Assembly (NCBI GenBank): GCA_018054455.1
Contig: JAGPJL010000001.1
Location: 1-64,000, forward strand
Source of the DNA: Parabacteroides sp.
GTDB lineage: Bacteria; Bacteroidota; Bacteroidia; Bacteroidales; Tannerellaceae
Length of the DNA: 64,000 bases
Direction of reading: 5' to 3'
Part shown: piece after piece, positions 1 through 9,067 of the stretch
Position numbering within the stretch: position 1 is the stretch's first letter
Layout of the letters: each line of letters starts with the position of its first letter
Notes under the pieces: model-generated
The model's input: the letters and a program-made list of their open reading frames with translations, nothing else
Databases searched by the model: none
What the model was told of the DNA's origin: nothing
Program-made: the position numbers and the translations under genes

Positions 1-41
1 AAAAGGAAATGAGTAGTTAATCAATAGAAAAGTTTACAGCA

Positions 42-1310
42 ATGATAAAACAGATAGTTAAAATGTTATGGTCGCAAAAGCGTAGTAACGGATGGATTTA
101 TATTGAATTACTGATTGTGTTCGGAGCTCTCTGGGCTATTCTGGATGCTCTCCTTGTCGACGCAAAAACCTATTATTCGCCACTAGGTTACAATATCGAG
201 AATACGTATCAGTTTAAGCTCGCTAAAATGAACAATCAGGCTCCGGGATATGTCCCGGATTCCCTCATCGATTTATCGGAAGCAGGTTCTTTATTAAAAC
301 TAATGGAGCAAATCCGGAAGAATCCGGAAGTGGAAGAGGTTTGCGCTACTTTTTATTCCTGTCCCTATTCCTTTGGAAACTCGTGGACATCAATTGTCCC
401 AACGGAAGAAGCAGATACAACAAAAGCGAACGAAGAGTCTTTTCAGGTCCGGAGGGTTACACCCGAATATTTTAAGGTGTTCCGGGTATTAGATAAAGAA
501 GGTAAAGCTGTAACGCCTCAATTAGAGGGTATTCAAAATGCGGTTGTTCTTTCTGCCGATCTTGAAAAACAATTCTATCACAATCAAAGTGCGAAAGGCA
601 AAAAGGTTTCATTTCGTGGACAAATTGATGGAAATCAGGTTGCTGCTGTCTGCCAGCCCGTACGACCATCAGATTACGAGATAAGTGCTCCTTGTTTCTA
701 TCAGGTATTAACCGGAAAATTGCTGGAAGAATACGTTGGATACTTCGGAGCCCAGCAATCAGAGTTTTGCGTACGGATGAAACATGCCAAAACAGAAGAG
801 GATATGAACCATTTCCTGGAAGATATGGGCGACAGATTAACCGTAAATAATCTCTATGTATATGGGGTAAAGAAGTTAAGCGATCAACGGAGTCAACTGC
901 TAAGCTACCGCGAGCGAAACATGAAAATTAAATTTTCGCTAATGGCATTCATGCTGATAAATGTGTTTTTCGGTATCGTAGGTACATTCTGGCTGTGGAC
1001 AGAAAACCGTCGTAGTGAAATTGGACTTCGAATGGCTGTCGGATCAAGCAAGTTCAAGCTGTATAAGTACATGAATCTGGAAGGTATTTGTCTTTTTTCG
1101 CTCACAATTCCTTTTGTAATTCTTTTTGCTGCGAATATGGCCTATTTCGATATTATGGATACAGCCCGATTACCTCTTTCATTTTGGCGTTTCTTGCTAC
1201 CCATGGGTAGCGCCTGGCTCTTATTGGCTGGCATGATTACTATTGGAATATGGATTCCGGCAAGAAAAGCGGCAAAAATGGATCCGGCAGAAGCCTTGCA
1301 TTACGAATAG
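42..1310 (+). CDS. FtsX/MacB-type ABC transporter permease
   Basis: A 422-residue inner-membrane permease of the MacB/FtsX kind. One transmembrane segment lies near residues 20-40, followed by a long periplasmic domain (about 45-290) and three C-terminal membrane segments (about 295-410). The sequence around 'SEIGLRMAVGSSKFKLYK' is the typical cytoplasmic coupling stretch of FtsX-type permeases, and the C-terminus 'ARKAAKMDPAEALHYE' is the usual MacB-family ending. It resembles the permease at 3339-4628 throughout (both start M-I-x-x-x-x-K and share 'NGW' near residue 22), so the two look like an internal duplication. It is first in a same-strand series with the ATPase, two more permeases and a TolC-like channel. 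The operon may begin before the window. The substrate is unknown. Confidence 0.88.
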   Translation: MIKQIVKMLWSQKRSNGWIYIELLIVFGALWAILDALLVDAKTYYSPLGYNIENTYQFKLAKMNNQAPGYVPDSLIDLSEAGSLLKLMEQIRKNPEVEEVCATFYSCPYSFGNSWTSIVPTEEADTTKANEESFQVRRVTPEYFKVFRVLDKEGKAVTPQLEGIQNAVVLSADLEKQFYHNQSAKGKKVSFRGQIDGNQVAAVCQPVRPSDYEISAPCFYQVLTGKLLEEYVGYFGAQQSEFCVRMKHAKTEEDMNHFLEDMGDRLTVNNLYVYGVKKLSDQRSQLLSYRERNMKIKFSLMAFMLINVFFGIVGTFWLWTENRRSEIGLRMAVGSSKFKLYKYMNLEGICLFSLTIPFVILFAANMAYFDIMDTARLPLSFWRFLLPMGSAWLLLAGMITIGIWIPARKAAKMDPAEALHYE

Positions 1311-1346
1311 AAAATTATAAAGTATAAATAATAAAATAACATAGTC

Positions 1347-2012
1347 ATGATTAAATTAAATGGGATTAATAAAGTGTATCGTACAAAAGAGATCGAAACA
1401 CAGGCTTTGGAGAATGTAAATCTGGAAGTAAAAAAGGGTGAGTTTCTTTCTATAATGGGTCCTTCGGGATGTGGAAAGTCTACCTTACTTAATATTATCG
1501 GGTTATTGGATAACCCTTCATCGGGCTCAATTGAGATAAACGGAATTGCCACCGAACAGATGAAAGACAAACAACTGGCGGCTTTCCGTAATCATAATCT
1601 TGGCTTTGTTTTCCAGAGTTTCCATCTGATCAACTCGCTGAATGTGCTTGATAATGTGGAATTGCCTTTACTGTATCGCAACGGCTCTTCTTCGGAACGC
1701 AGAAAAGCAGCCGAAGCGGTTTTAGAGAAAGTGGGATTAAGTCACCGTATGCGTCATTTTCCTACCCAGCTATCCGGAGGACAGTGTCAGCGTGTTGCCA
1801 TTGCCCGTGCCATTGTAGGAAATCCCGAGATTATTCTGGCGGACGAACCTACAGGTAACCTTGACAGTAAAATGGGTGTCGAAGTAATGGATATCCTGCA
1901 CAGGTTAAATAAGGAAGATGGTCGGACCATCATCATGGTCACACACAATGAGATGCAGGCTCAGCAGACCAGCCGGACAATTCGTTTCTTTGACGGACGC
2001 CAGGTTCAGTAA
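1347..2012 (+). CDS. ABC transporter ATP-binding protein (MacB/LolD type)
   Basis: A 221-residue cytoplasmic ATPase that should energise the flanking FtsX-type permeases. All nucleotide-binding motifs are intact: Walker A GPSGCGKS at residues 38-45, signature LSGGQ at 142-146, Walker B ILADEP with D166 and E167, and the switch histidine H200 in 'MVTH'. Length and the 'LSIMGPSGCGKSTLLNIIG' context are typical of the LolD/MacB ATPase subfamily, which drives mechanotransmission-type export or lipoprotein release rather than classical import. It sits 36 bp after the first permease and 12 bp before the second, so it is surely in the same transcript. Which permease pair it serves cannot be read from sequence. 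Confidence 0.95.
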   Translation: MIKLNGINKVYRTKEIETQALENVNLEVKKGEFLSIMGPSGCGKSTLLNIIGLLDNPSSGSIEINGIATEQMKDKQLAAFRNHNLGFVFQSFHLINSLNVLDNVELPLLYRNGSSSERRKAAEAVLEKVGLSHRMRHFPTQLSGGQCQRVAIARAIVGNPEIILADEPTGNLDSKMGVEVMDILHRLNKEDGRTIIMVTHNEMQAQQTSRTIRFFDGRQVQ

Positions 2013-2024
2013 AATCAGAAAAGC

Positions 2025-3329
2025 ATGTATAAACAATATTTGAAACAGGCCTGGACCTTGCTTAAGCAGAACCGCTTTTTCAGTGCAGTATATATCATTG
2101 GCACCGGACTGGCTATTTCCATGGTAATGGTTCTTGCAATCGTATTTCATATCCGCACGGCCAATATGGCGCCGGAAGCCGACCGCGACAGAATGTTGCT
2201 GGTTCCCCGTGCCGCAGCTATAAGCAAAAATGAACAAGGTATGTTCAATTCAAACCTATCCCCAAAAACAGTAAAGGAATGCTTTTATACACTTAAGACT
2301 CCGGAACTTGTGGCTGTTGGCACAAATCCTGATAATTTAAACTATCTGCTTGGAGATATCTACGCCAAACTTCCGGGAGGAACAGATCAATATAAGAGTA
2401 TGGTGATGTGCACGGATGCGAATTTCTGGAAAATGTTCCATTTTAGGTTTATTGACGGAAACGGCTACCCGGAAGAAGATTTCCAAAGTGGTATGCGCAA
2501 AGTGGTTTTAACAGAGACAATGGCCCGGAAGATTTTTGGTAAAACAACTGTTGCGGGCATGCCTGTGCTGGTAAATGAGGTCGAATATAGAGTGAGCGGT
2601 GTTGTAAAAGACGTTTCATCTGTAATGTCGCTTGTCTACGCCGATATCTGGATTCCGTATACAACTTTGTCGTCTGTGACAGAGAGTTCGAATGCCGAGA
2701 ATATTGTGGGATCATTACAAGTATATATCCTTGCCAGAAAGGCAGCCGACTTTCCCATAATTCGCAAGGAAATGGAGCAGAAACGGTTACTTTATAATGT
2801 CTCATTAAAGGAATATCAGTATGAGTTCAGAGATGGCATTCCATATACTCAAAAAGAGGCCGTATTGCGAAATATGGATTATAGGGAAGAACCTAAAGTT
2901 CTTATTTGGAAGTATTCGCTGATTGGATTAATTTTCCTTCTTGTCCCGGCGGTTAATTTAACAGGGCTAACCTCCTCCAGAATGCGTAAACGAATCTCCG
3001 AATTGGGTGTTCGCAAGGCTTTTGGCGCTAATCGGAGTACGTTGATCAACCAGGTACTTATCGAAAATCTGCTGCTTACTTTTATTGGAGGTATATTTGG
3101 CTTATTGATCTCCTACACATTGATTTTGGGATTAAAAGGCTTGCTGTTAGGGCCTGCCTATTATACTGATATGAGTGTAAATGTAACGTTGGCTCCAGAA
3201 ATGCTGATCAACGCTCCGGTATTTGCCTACGCCTTTACCGTCTGTATTATATTAAACCTATTCTCGGCCTTTGTCCCGGTATGGAAAGCGACTCGTGTTT
3301 CTATTGTTGAAGCTATTAACGATAAATAA
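2025..3329 (+). CDS. FtsX/MacB-type ABC transporter permease
   Basis: A 434-residue permease of the same fold as its neighbours but a different subtype. It starts 'MYKQYLKQAWTLLKQNRFFS' with a membrane segment near residues 20-42, has a MacB-like periplasmic domain (about 45-280) and three C-terminal membrane segments. The coupling stretch reads 'RISELGVRKAFGANRS' and the end is 'WKATRVSIVEAINDK'. This N-terminus is the common Bacteroidota form, whereas the permeases at 42-1310 and 3339-4628 share a distinct one. FtsX-type permeases act as dimers, so this protein could be the partner of either relative. It lies 12 bp after the ATPase and 9 bp before the third permease. Confidence 0.88.
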   Translation: MYKQYLKQAWTLLKQNRFFSAVYIIGTGLAISMVMVLAIVFHIRTANMAPEADRDRMLLVPRAAAISKNEQGMFNSNLSPKTVKECFYTLKTPELVAVGTNPDNLNYLLGDIYAKLPGGTDQYKSMVMCTDANFWKMFHFRFIDGNGYPEEDFQSGMRKVVLTETMARKIFGKTTVAGMPVLVNEVEYRVSGVVKDVSSVMSLVYADIWIPYTTLSSVTESSNAENIVGSLQVYILARKAADFPIIRKEMEQKRLLYNVSLKEYQYEFRDGIPYTQKEAVLRNMDYREEPKVLIWKYSLIGLIFLLVPAVNLTGLTSSRMRKRISELGVRKAFGANRSTLINQVLIENLLLTFIGGIFGLLISYTLILGLKGLLLGPAYYTDMSVNVTLAPEMLINAPVFAYAFTVCIILNLFSAFVPVWKATRVSIVEAINDK

Positions 3330-3338
3330 TGTATATAT

Positions 3339-4628
3339 ATGATTAGGCATCTGATTAAAATAATCTGGAATCAACGTAGCGGCAACGGATGGATTATTCT
3401 GGAACTCTTTCTTGTGTTTGTATTGCTGTGGTATATTGTAGATTTCTTCACAGTACTGGGAGTAACAGCCTCAACGCCCAACGGTTTTGAGATTCAAAAC
3501 ACCTACCTGGTAAAACTATCCGTACGCCAGCCGGACAATCCCAAATACATCAATTACGGTGAAGAAAGCGAAGAACCGGGTAAAAACTTTTATCGGATAG
3601 TAGATCGAATCCGTCAGCATCCCGACATTGAAGAGGTAGGATACGGCAAATGGTCTTATCCCTATTGCCCTTCAAGTATGTCTAGCAGTTACAATAAGGA
3701 TTCATTACGTTTGCAATGTCAGATACTGGAAGTCAGTCCCGAATATTTTACAATATTCAGAGTCAAACCGGAAAAAGGAGGTTCATCACAGAAATTGGCT
3801 GAATCGTTTGCCAACTTATCTGCGGCTTCTTCTTATGAAAAAAACAGACAAGCAATAATTACCCAAACAGTCGAAGAGAAGCTATTCCCCAATACACAAG
3901 CAACAGGGAAAGTTCTTTTGAATAAAGATGATAGTCTTCAAATTAAGATTCTGGCGGTAACAACAGTAATGAAACCCTACGACTATACCCGACCAGCGGC
4001 TTATATTCTATTTCCCGTAAATAAAGCAGAAACATATAAAATGAATGATCAGGACATTTGGAGTTATTTCGAAATCTATTTCCGAACCAAATCCGGGTTT
4101 TCTGAAAAAGATTTTGCTCAAAAGTTTAAGCAAGAGATGAAAGGTCAGCTTGAAATTGGCAATTTCTTTTTAGCCGATGTCAAACCGCTGGAAGCAGTAA
4201 GGGATAATTATTTGAAGAATCGAGGAATAACGAGCGGTATTCAGTACCGTATTGGATTTTCAGTTTTCTTTTTGATTAACATATTTCTTGCAGTTATCGG
4301 AACATTCTGGTTTCGTATTGAACAGCGGCAATCGGAAATAGGATTACGCTTAGCCGTTGGAAGCAGTAAGAGAAACATCCGCAGTATTATGTTTATGGAA
4401 AGTTTACTATTACTACTCATAGCTGCCATACCCGCTTTACTGGTTTGCATTAATCTGCAAAAATTCGAATTTATATCTTCCGAAGACCTGGATCTGACGG
4501 TCTGGCGTTTTTTAGGTAATACTTTTATAACAGGAGGATTGCTGGTTTTAGTGATCATGTTTGGCACATGGTATCCCTCGTTTAGAGCGTCTAAGGTGAG
4601 CCCGGCGGATGCCTTGCACTACGAGTAA
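3339..4628 (+). CDS. FtsX/MacB-type ABC transporter permease
   Basis: A 429-residue inner-membrane permease paralogous to the one at 42-1310. Both have 'NGWI.(I/L)EL' near residue 22, a periplasmic domain containing an 'SPEYF.(I/V)FRV' segment, the coupling stretch 'SEIGLRLAVGSSKRN', and the ending 'SPADALHYE'. The topology is one N-terminal plus three C-terminal membrane segments. It starts 9 bp after the preceding permease and ends the permease block. The next gene is a TolC-like outer-membrane channel, which suggests a tripartite exporter. No periplasmic adaptor (HlyD/MacA) is present between them, so the adaptor may be encoded upstream of the window. Confidence 0.88.
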   Translation: MIRHLIKIIWNQRSGNGWIILELFLVFVLLWYIVDFFTVLGVTASTPNGFEIQNTYLVKLSVRQPDNPKYINYGEESEEPGKNFYRIVDRIRQHPDIEEVGYGKWSYPYCPSSMSSSYNKDSLRLQCQILEVSPEYFTIFRVKPEKGGSSQKLAESFANLSAASSYEKNRQAIITQTVEEKLFPNTQATGKVLLNKDDSLQIKILAVTTVMKPYDYTRPAAYILFPVNKAETYKMNDQDIWSYFEIYFRTKSGFSEKDFAQKFKQEMKGQLEIGNFFLADVKPLEAVRDNYLKNRGITSGIQYRIGFSVFFLINIFLAVIGTFWFRIEQRQSEIGLRLAVGSSKRNIRSIMFMESLLLLLIAAIPALLVCINLQKFEFISSEDLDLTVWRFLGNTFITGGLLVLVIMFGTWYPSFRASKVSPADALHYE

Positions 4629-4701
4629 CCAGCCATAAATATTTTAATAAAAACTGATTTAGGTCAGGTCCATCAATGTTTAATTTAAAAATAGAATATA
4701 G

Positions 4702-6183
4702 ATGAAACAAATTAATTTAATCATACTCTCTCTTTTATGTTCTATTTCATTGGTTCATGGAAGTGAAGCAGACTCTGTTCGTCTTACCCTTCAAGATGCC
4801 ATTCGTCTGGCTCAGCTTCAGTCGGTGGATGCAGCGGTAGCGCTAAACGAACTGAAGGTTGCCTATTGGGAATACCGTACCTATCAGGCCGACCAGTTAC
4901 CCGAAGTAAATTTTACCGGAACGATTCCTGCTTATAACAGCACGTTCAGCAAATATCAGCAAGGCGACGGATCGTATACGTATATCCGGAATAACTCCTT
5001 AGGACTTACAGGAGGGGTTTCCATTGATCAGAATATTGCCTTAACCGGAGGTAAAATCTCACTGAAATCGGCTCTTGACTTTAATCGTCAGCTGGGCGTC
5101 GGAGCTTTTAATGAGTTTATGAGTACTCCTATAGGATTAACACTTACGCAACCTGTTTTCGGAGTGAACACCCAAAAGTGGAATCGAAGGATCCAGCCCG
5201 TACGCTATCAGGAAGCCAAAGCTTATTACATCGAACGAGTGGAAGAAGTGACCTTGTCGGCTATTTCCAATTTTTTCAACTTGCTGCTGGCTCAGGAGAA
5301 TCTTAAAATTACTGTGCAGAACCTGGAGAATGCCAATAAGTTATACGAGATTGCCTTGGCAAAAAGAAAAATCGGACAGATTTCGGAAAGCGAACTCATG
5401 CAGCTCAACCTTTCGGCTTTACAGGCCAAAGGCAAAGTAACAGAGGCTCAATCCAATCGGAACGCCAGGATGTTTCAGCTTCGGGCATTTTTAGGATTTG
5501 GCGAACAGACAGAAATAGAGCCTGTGCTTCCCGAATCACTACCCTCTTTGCGTATGGATTATCAGGAGGTACTCGAGAAAGCCCACGAAAACAATTCATT
5601 TGCCAAAAACATTATGCGTCGTCAACTGGAAGCCGATTATTCAGTAGCTTCGGCCAAAGGGAACCGAAGGAGCATCAACCTTTATGCTTCTGTTGGTTAC
5701 AGTGGAACAAATCCAGTACTTTCAAACGCCTACAACAATCTTAGAAACAGTCAGATTGTGGAAGTGGGGGTCAGTATTCCGCTACTGGACTGGGGGAAAA
5801 GAAAGGGGAAAGTGAAAGTTGCCGAATCCAACCGTGAAGTGATCCTTTCGAAAACCCGTCAGGAACAGATGAACTTTAATCAGGATATTTTCCTGCTGGT
5901 TGAAAACTTCAACAATCAGGCTGGCCAGCTTTCCATTGCCGAAGAAGCCAGCGTTATTGCAAGGAAGCGTTACAAAACAGCTATCGAAACCTTTCTGATC
6001 GGAAAAATCAATATTCTCGACCTGAACGATGCCCAAAACAGTAAAGACGAGGCTGTTCAGAAACAAATTGAAGAGCTTTATCTTTACTGGAATTATTACT
6101 ATAACATCCGTAGTGTAACGTTGTATGATTTCCTGAACAAAAGTACTCTTGACGCAGAATTTGAAAAAATAGTACGTAACTGA
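4702..6183 (+). CDS. TolC-family outer-membrane efflux protein
   Basis: A 493-residue outer-membrane factor with a Sec signal peptide (residues about 1-22, ending near 'LVHGS'). It has the TolC layout of two repeated halves: 'LTLQDAIRLAQLQSVDA' opens the first and 'YQEVLEKAHENN' the second. Long amphipathic helices follow in each half, and 'QIVEVGVSIPLLDWGKRKGKV' is the typical second-half strand. The protein should form the trimeric channel for export by the preceding ABC proteins. It begins 73 bp after the last permease and stops 37 bp before the response-regulator start, so transporter and two-component genes probably share transcripts. Confidence 0.92.
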   Translation: MKQINLIILSLLCSISLVHGSEADSVRLTLQDAIRLAQLQSVDAAVALNELKVAYWEYRTYQADQLPEVNFTGTIPAYNSTFSKYQQGDGSYTYIRNNSLGLTGGVSIDQNIALTGGKISLKSALDFNRQLGVGAFNEFMSTPIGLTLTQPVFGVNTQKWNRRIQPVRYQEAKAYYIERVEEVTLSAISNFFNLLLAQENLKITVQNLENANKLYEIALAKRKIGQISESELMQLNLSALQAKGKVTEAQSNRNARMFQLRAFLGFGEQTEIEPVLPESLPSLRMDYQEVLEKAHENNSFAKNIMRRQLEADYSVASAKGNRRSINLYASVGYSGTNPVLSNAYNNLRNSQIVEVGVSIPLLDWGKRKGKVKVAESNREVILSKTRQEQMNFNQDIFLLVENFNNQAGQLSIAEEASVIARKRYKTAIETFLIGKINILDLNDAQNSKDEAVQKQIEELYLYWNYYYNIRSVTLYDFLNKSTLDAEFEKIVRN

Positions 6184-6220
6184 CATTTAATTTGTAATTT
6201 TGAAAACCAATAGGACAAAT

Positions 6221-7585
6221 ATGATTCTGATTATTGATGATGACGCATCTATTCGCTCGTCTCTTTCATTTCTTTTGAAAAGGGCCGGATTCGATACAAA
6301 AGCTGTTTCCGGACCGAAAGAGGCTTTGGAAGAGGTGCGAATTATTGCACCGGATTTGATAATGATGGATATGAATTTTACCCTGACTACATCCGGAGAA
6401 GAAGGTATTTTGCTGCTGAGGCAAGTTAAAGTATTCCGTCCTGATGTTCCTGTAATTCTGATGACAGCCTGGGGAAGCATTCAACTGGCTGTTCAAGGCA
6501 TGAAGGCCGGTGCTTTCGATTTTATTACCAAACCATGGAATAACCTTGTTTTACTAAAGGCGGTACACAATGCACTGGAATTAAGTGAGCGAAAGAATAC
6601 ACCACCCATAAGCAGGACCGACGCCGACAAGAAGTTTCACTTTGATAAGATTATTGGTCAGAGCTCATCGTTAATGGATGTGTTGGACACGGTTTCCCGC
6701 ATTGCCCCCACTACTGCTTCTGTTTTAATAACTGGCGAAAGTGGCACAGGAAAGGAATTAATTGCTGAAGCTATTCATGCGAATAGTCCGCGCATTAAAG
6801 ATCCCTTCGTAAAAGTGAATTTAGGAGGACTTAGCCAAAGTTTATTCGAAAGCGAAATGTTCGGTCATAAAAAGGGAGCTTTTACGGATGCTTACATTGA
6901 CCGGACCGGACGGTTCGAAATAGCCAATGGTGGTACTATCTTTTTAGACGAGATTGGCGATCTGGACATGAGCTGCCAGGTAAAGCTTTTGCGTGTGCTG
7001 CAAGATCAGACCTTTGAAGTGCTTGGTGACAGCCGTCCACGTAAAGCTGATGTCCGGGTGGTTAGCGCAACAAACCGGAATCTCAGGGAAATGGTGGGCG
7101 AACATACTTTCCGCGAAGATTTGTTTTACCGTATTAACCTGATCGGCATTCATTTGCCTGCGCTAAGGGAACGCACGGAAGATATCCCTTTGCTGGCTCG
7201 CTTTTTTGCTGATAAGCATACAGAACTGAATAACCTTCCGAATGTTCAGTTTGCGTCGGATGCGCTGGTTTATCTTCAACGACTCCCTTATCCTGGTAAT
7301 ATTAGGGAATTAAAAAACCTGGTTGAGCGGACCATTTTAGTGTGTGGTAAGAATGTAATGGAAGCTGCCGACTTTGAGGCACAAAGCGGATACGTGGCGG
7401 AACCAAAGCAATTGACGGGTTCGCCGTTAGGACGTATGACGCTGGATGAGATGGAAAAACAATCTATATTGCAGGCATTGGATCAGTTCGGGGGCAATTT
7501 ATCGCACGTGGCTGCAGCGTTGGGTATTAGCCGCGCGGCTCTTTACCGTCGACTTGAAAAGTATGGAATCACCTCAGGAAAATAG
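6221..7585 (+). CDS. NtrC-type sigma-54 response regulator
   Basis: A 454-residue transcriptional regulator with receiver, AAA+ and DNA-binding domains. The receiver has the acidic pocket 'IIDDD' and phosphoacceptor D50 ('LIMMDMNF'). The AAA+ domain has Walker A 'GESGTGKE', 'GTIFLDEIGDL' and the arginine-finger region. The C-terminal Fis-like helix-turn-helix contains 'GISRAALYRRLEKYGI'. The sigma-54 contact loop reads GAFTDA instead of the usual GAFTGA. I start at ATG 6221 because AGGA lies about 10 bases upstream; an in-frame TTG at 6200 would add seven residues but has no visible ribosome binding site. It is the likely regulator of the adjacent export operon and is followed 6 bp later by its kinase. 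Confidence 0.92.
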   Translation: MILIIDDDASIRSSLSFLLKRAGFDTKAVSGPKEALEEVRIIAPDLIMMDMNFTLTTSGEEGILLLRQVKVFRPDVPVILMTAWGSIQLAVQGMKAGAFDFITKPWNNLVLLKAVHNALELSERKNTPPISRTDADKKFHFDKIIGQSSSLMDVLDTVSRIAPTTASVLITGESGTGKELIAEAIHANSPRIKDPFVKVNLGGLSQSLFESEMFGHKKGAFTDAYIDRTGRFEIANGGTIFLDEIGDLDMSCQVKLLRVLQDQTFEVLGDSRPRKADVRVVSATNRNLREMVGEHTFREDLFYRINLIGIHLPALRERTEDIPLLARFFADKHTELNNLPNVQFASDALVYLQRLPYPGNIRELKNLVERTILVCGKNVMEAADFEAQSGYVAEPKQLTGSPLGRMTLDEMEKQSILQALDQFGGNLSHVAAALGISRAALYRRLEKYGITSGK

Positions 7586-7591
7586 AATAAG

Positions 7592-8893
7592 ATGAGAATA
7601 AAAGCTATGTTTTGGTTATTAACCGCATTGTTGTTGTCTCTTGCGGGCGTATTAAGTTACTTTGCTTTTTATTCTTCTTCGCGTATACTATTTTCTGCAG
7701 TGGAATTCCTGATTGTGCTAACTGCTGTTTATCTCTTGTATTTCTATCATCGGATTGTAAAGCCTCTATACATTATCGGCAACGGGATGGATTTACTAAA
7801 AGAACAGGATTTCAGTTCACGCCTGCGCAGGGTTGGTCAGCCGGATGCCGATCGCATTGTAGATGTTTTCAATAAAATGATGGAGCAACTTAAAAACGAA
7901 CGGATACATATCCGGGAACAGAATCATTTTTTAGATCTGCTAATCAATGCGTCTCCTCTTGGTGTAATCATCCTAAACCTCGACAGAAAAATCGTTTCGT
8001 TAAATCCCTCCGCGCGGGTTATCTTATCTTTGAAGCAAGAAGAGAATGTAGTTGGGAAGCACTTATCCGAATTTGATTCATTGCTTGCTTCAGAGTTAGT
8101 TCGGCTTGAAATGGGAACTCCCCAAATAATCAGGCTGAACGACGCCAATATTTATAAGTGTACCCAATCGTCCTTTATCGACAGTGGATTTCAACATCCT
8201 TTTTTTCTTATTGAAAGACTGACTCAGGAGGTGTTCAAGGCCGAAAAGAAAGCCTATGAAAAGGTGATACGGATGATTGCCCATGAAGTGAACAACACAA
8301 CTGCCGGCATTACATCCACACTCGACTCGATTGAAAACACATTCCGCGAGATGGAAAATTGTGAGGACCTTTGCGAAGTTATGCGAATATCCATCGAACG
8401 TTGTTACAGCCTTAGTCGGTTTATCACCAATTTTGCGGATGTGGTACGCATCCCGGACCCTCAACTTCAAACATTGGATTTAAATTTACTTCTTACTTCC
8501 GAAAGACGATTTATGGAGAATATTTGCTACAACCGCAACATTGAATTACTCCCATCCCTTAGTGAATCACCTCTTTATGTAAAAGCCGACAGTGTTTTAC
8601 TGGAACAGGTACTGCTTAATATCATTAAAAATGCCGCCGAATCCATTGGAGATCATGGAAAGATTTACATTCATACGTCCACAAATCCTATTTGCATAGA
8701 GATTGCCGACACAGGAAAAGGAATAGACAAAGAAACCGAATCCCGTCTCTTCACCCCCTTCTTCTCCACCAAACCCAACGGACAAGGGATAGGTCTCATC
8801 TTTATTCGAGAAGTTCTCCACAAACATAACTGTACTTTTTCCCTTCGTACCGGTACAGATGGCTTAACCCGCTTTCGGATTTTATTCCCTTAA
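7592..8893 (+). CDS. NtrB/NtrY-like sensor histidine kinase
   Basis: A 433-residue membrane kinase. Two closely spaced membrane segments (about residues 5-26 and 32-52) leave almost no periplasmic sensor, so the signal is probably read in the membrane or cytoplasm. A HAMP-like linker follows, then a PAS domain (about 110-200, 'LLINASPLGVIILNLDRKIVSLNPSA'), a phosphoacceptor domain with H231 in 'IAHEVNN', and a HATPase domain with 'NIIKNAAES' (N box), 'IADTGKGI' (G1) and 'NGQGIGL' (G2). The HEVNN form is typical of kinases paired with NtrC-type regulators, which fits the gene 6 bp upstream. The next gene starts 174 bp later. Confidence 0.92.
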   Translation: MRIKAMFWLLTALLLSLAGVLSYFAFYSSSRILFSAVEFLIVLTAVYLLYFYHRIVKPLYIIGNGMDLLKEQDFSSRLRRVGQPDADRIVDVFNKMMEQLKNERIHIREQNHFLDLLINASPLGVIILNLDRKIVSLNPSARVILSLKQEENVVGKHLSEFDSLLASELVRLEMGTPQIIRLNDANIYKCTQSSFIDSGFQHPFFLIERLTQEVFKAEKKAYEKVIRMIAHEVNNTTAGITSTLDSIENTFREMENCEDLCEVMRISIERCYSLSRFITNFADVVRIPDPQLQTLDLNLLLTSERRFMENICYNRNIELLPSLSESPLYVKADSVLLEQVLLNIIKNAAESIGDHGKIYIHTSTNPICIEIADTGKGIDKETESRLFTPFFSTKPNGQGIGLIFIREVLHKHNCTFSLRTGTDGLTRFRILFP

Positions 8894-8951
8894 ATGCTTC
8901 GTATACTCAAACAGAAGTAATAAGATATAAAAGTCTTTGTACTATTTTGTA

Positions 8952-8992
8952 GTATTTTTTACTGTTATTCGTATGATAATTGTAAAAAATAC
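8952..8992. repeat. 11-bp inverted repeat upstream of the GH97 operon
   Basis: GTATTTTTTAC at 8952-8962 and its exact reverse complement GTAAAAAATAC at 8982-8992 are separated by 19 bp, about three helical turns centre to centre. The repeat lies 76 bp before the GH97 start and just before a weak -7-like element (TTAATTTG, 8995-9002). A dimeric regulator operator is one reading; a weak A+T hairpin ending the kinase transcript is another. Confidence 0.4.
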
Positions 8993-9067
8993 ACTTAATT
9001 TGCAAAACCTGATAATCAGCAGAGAAAACCTTGAAAATGTTGACTTTAATTTTATATCGTTATACTT

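Noticed and set aside
8939..8960. A+T-rich terminator after the kinase gene (TACTA/TAGTA stem with T-run)
   Set aside because: The stem is only 5 bp and overlaps the inverted repeat at 8952; too weak to list as a terminator.
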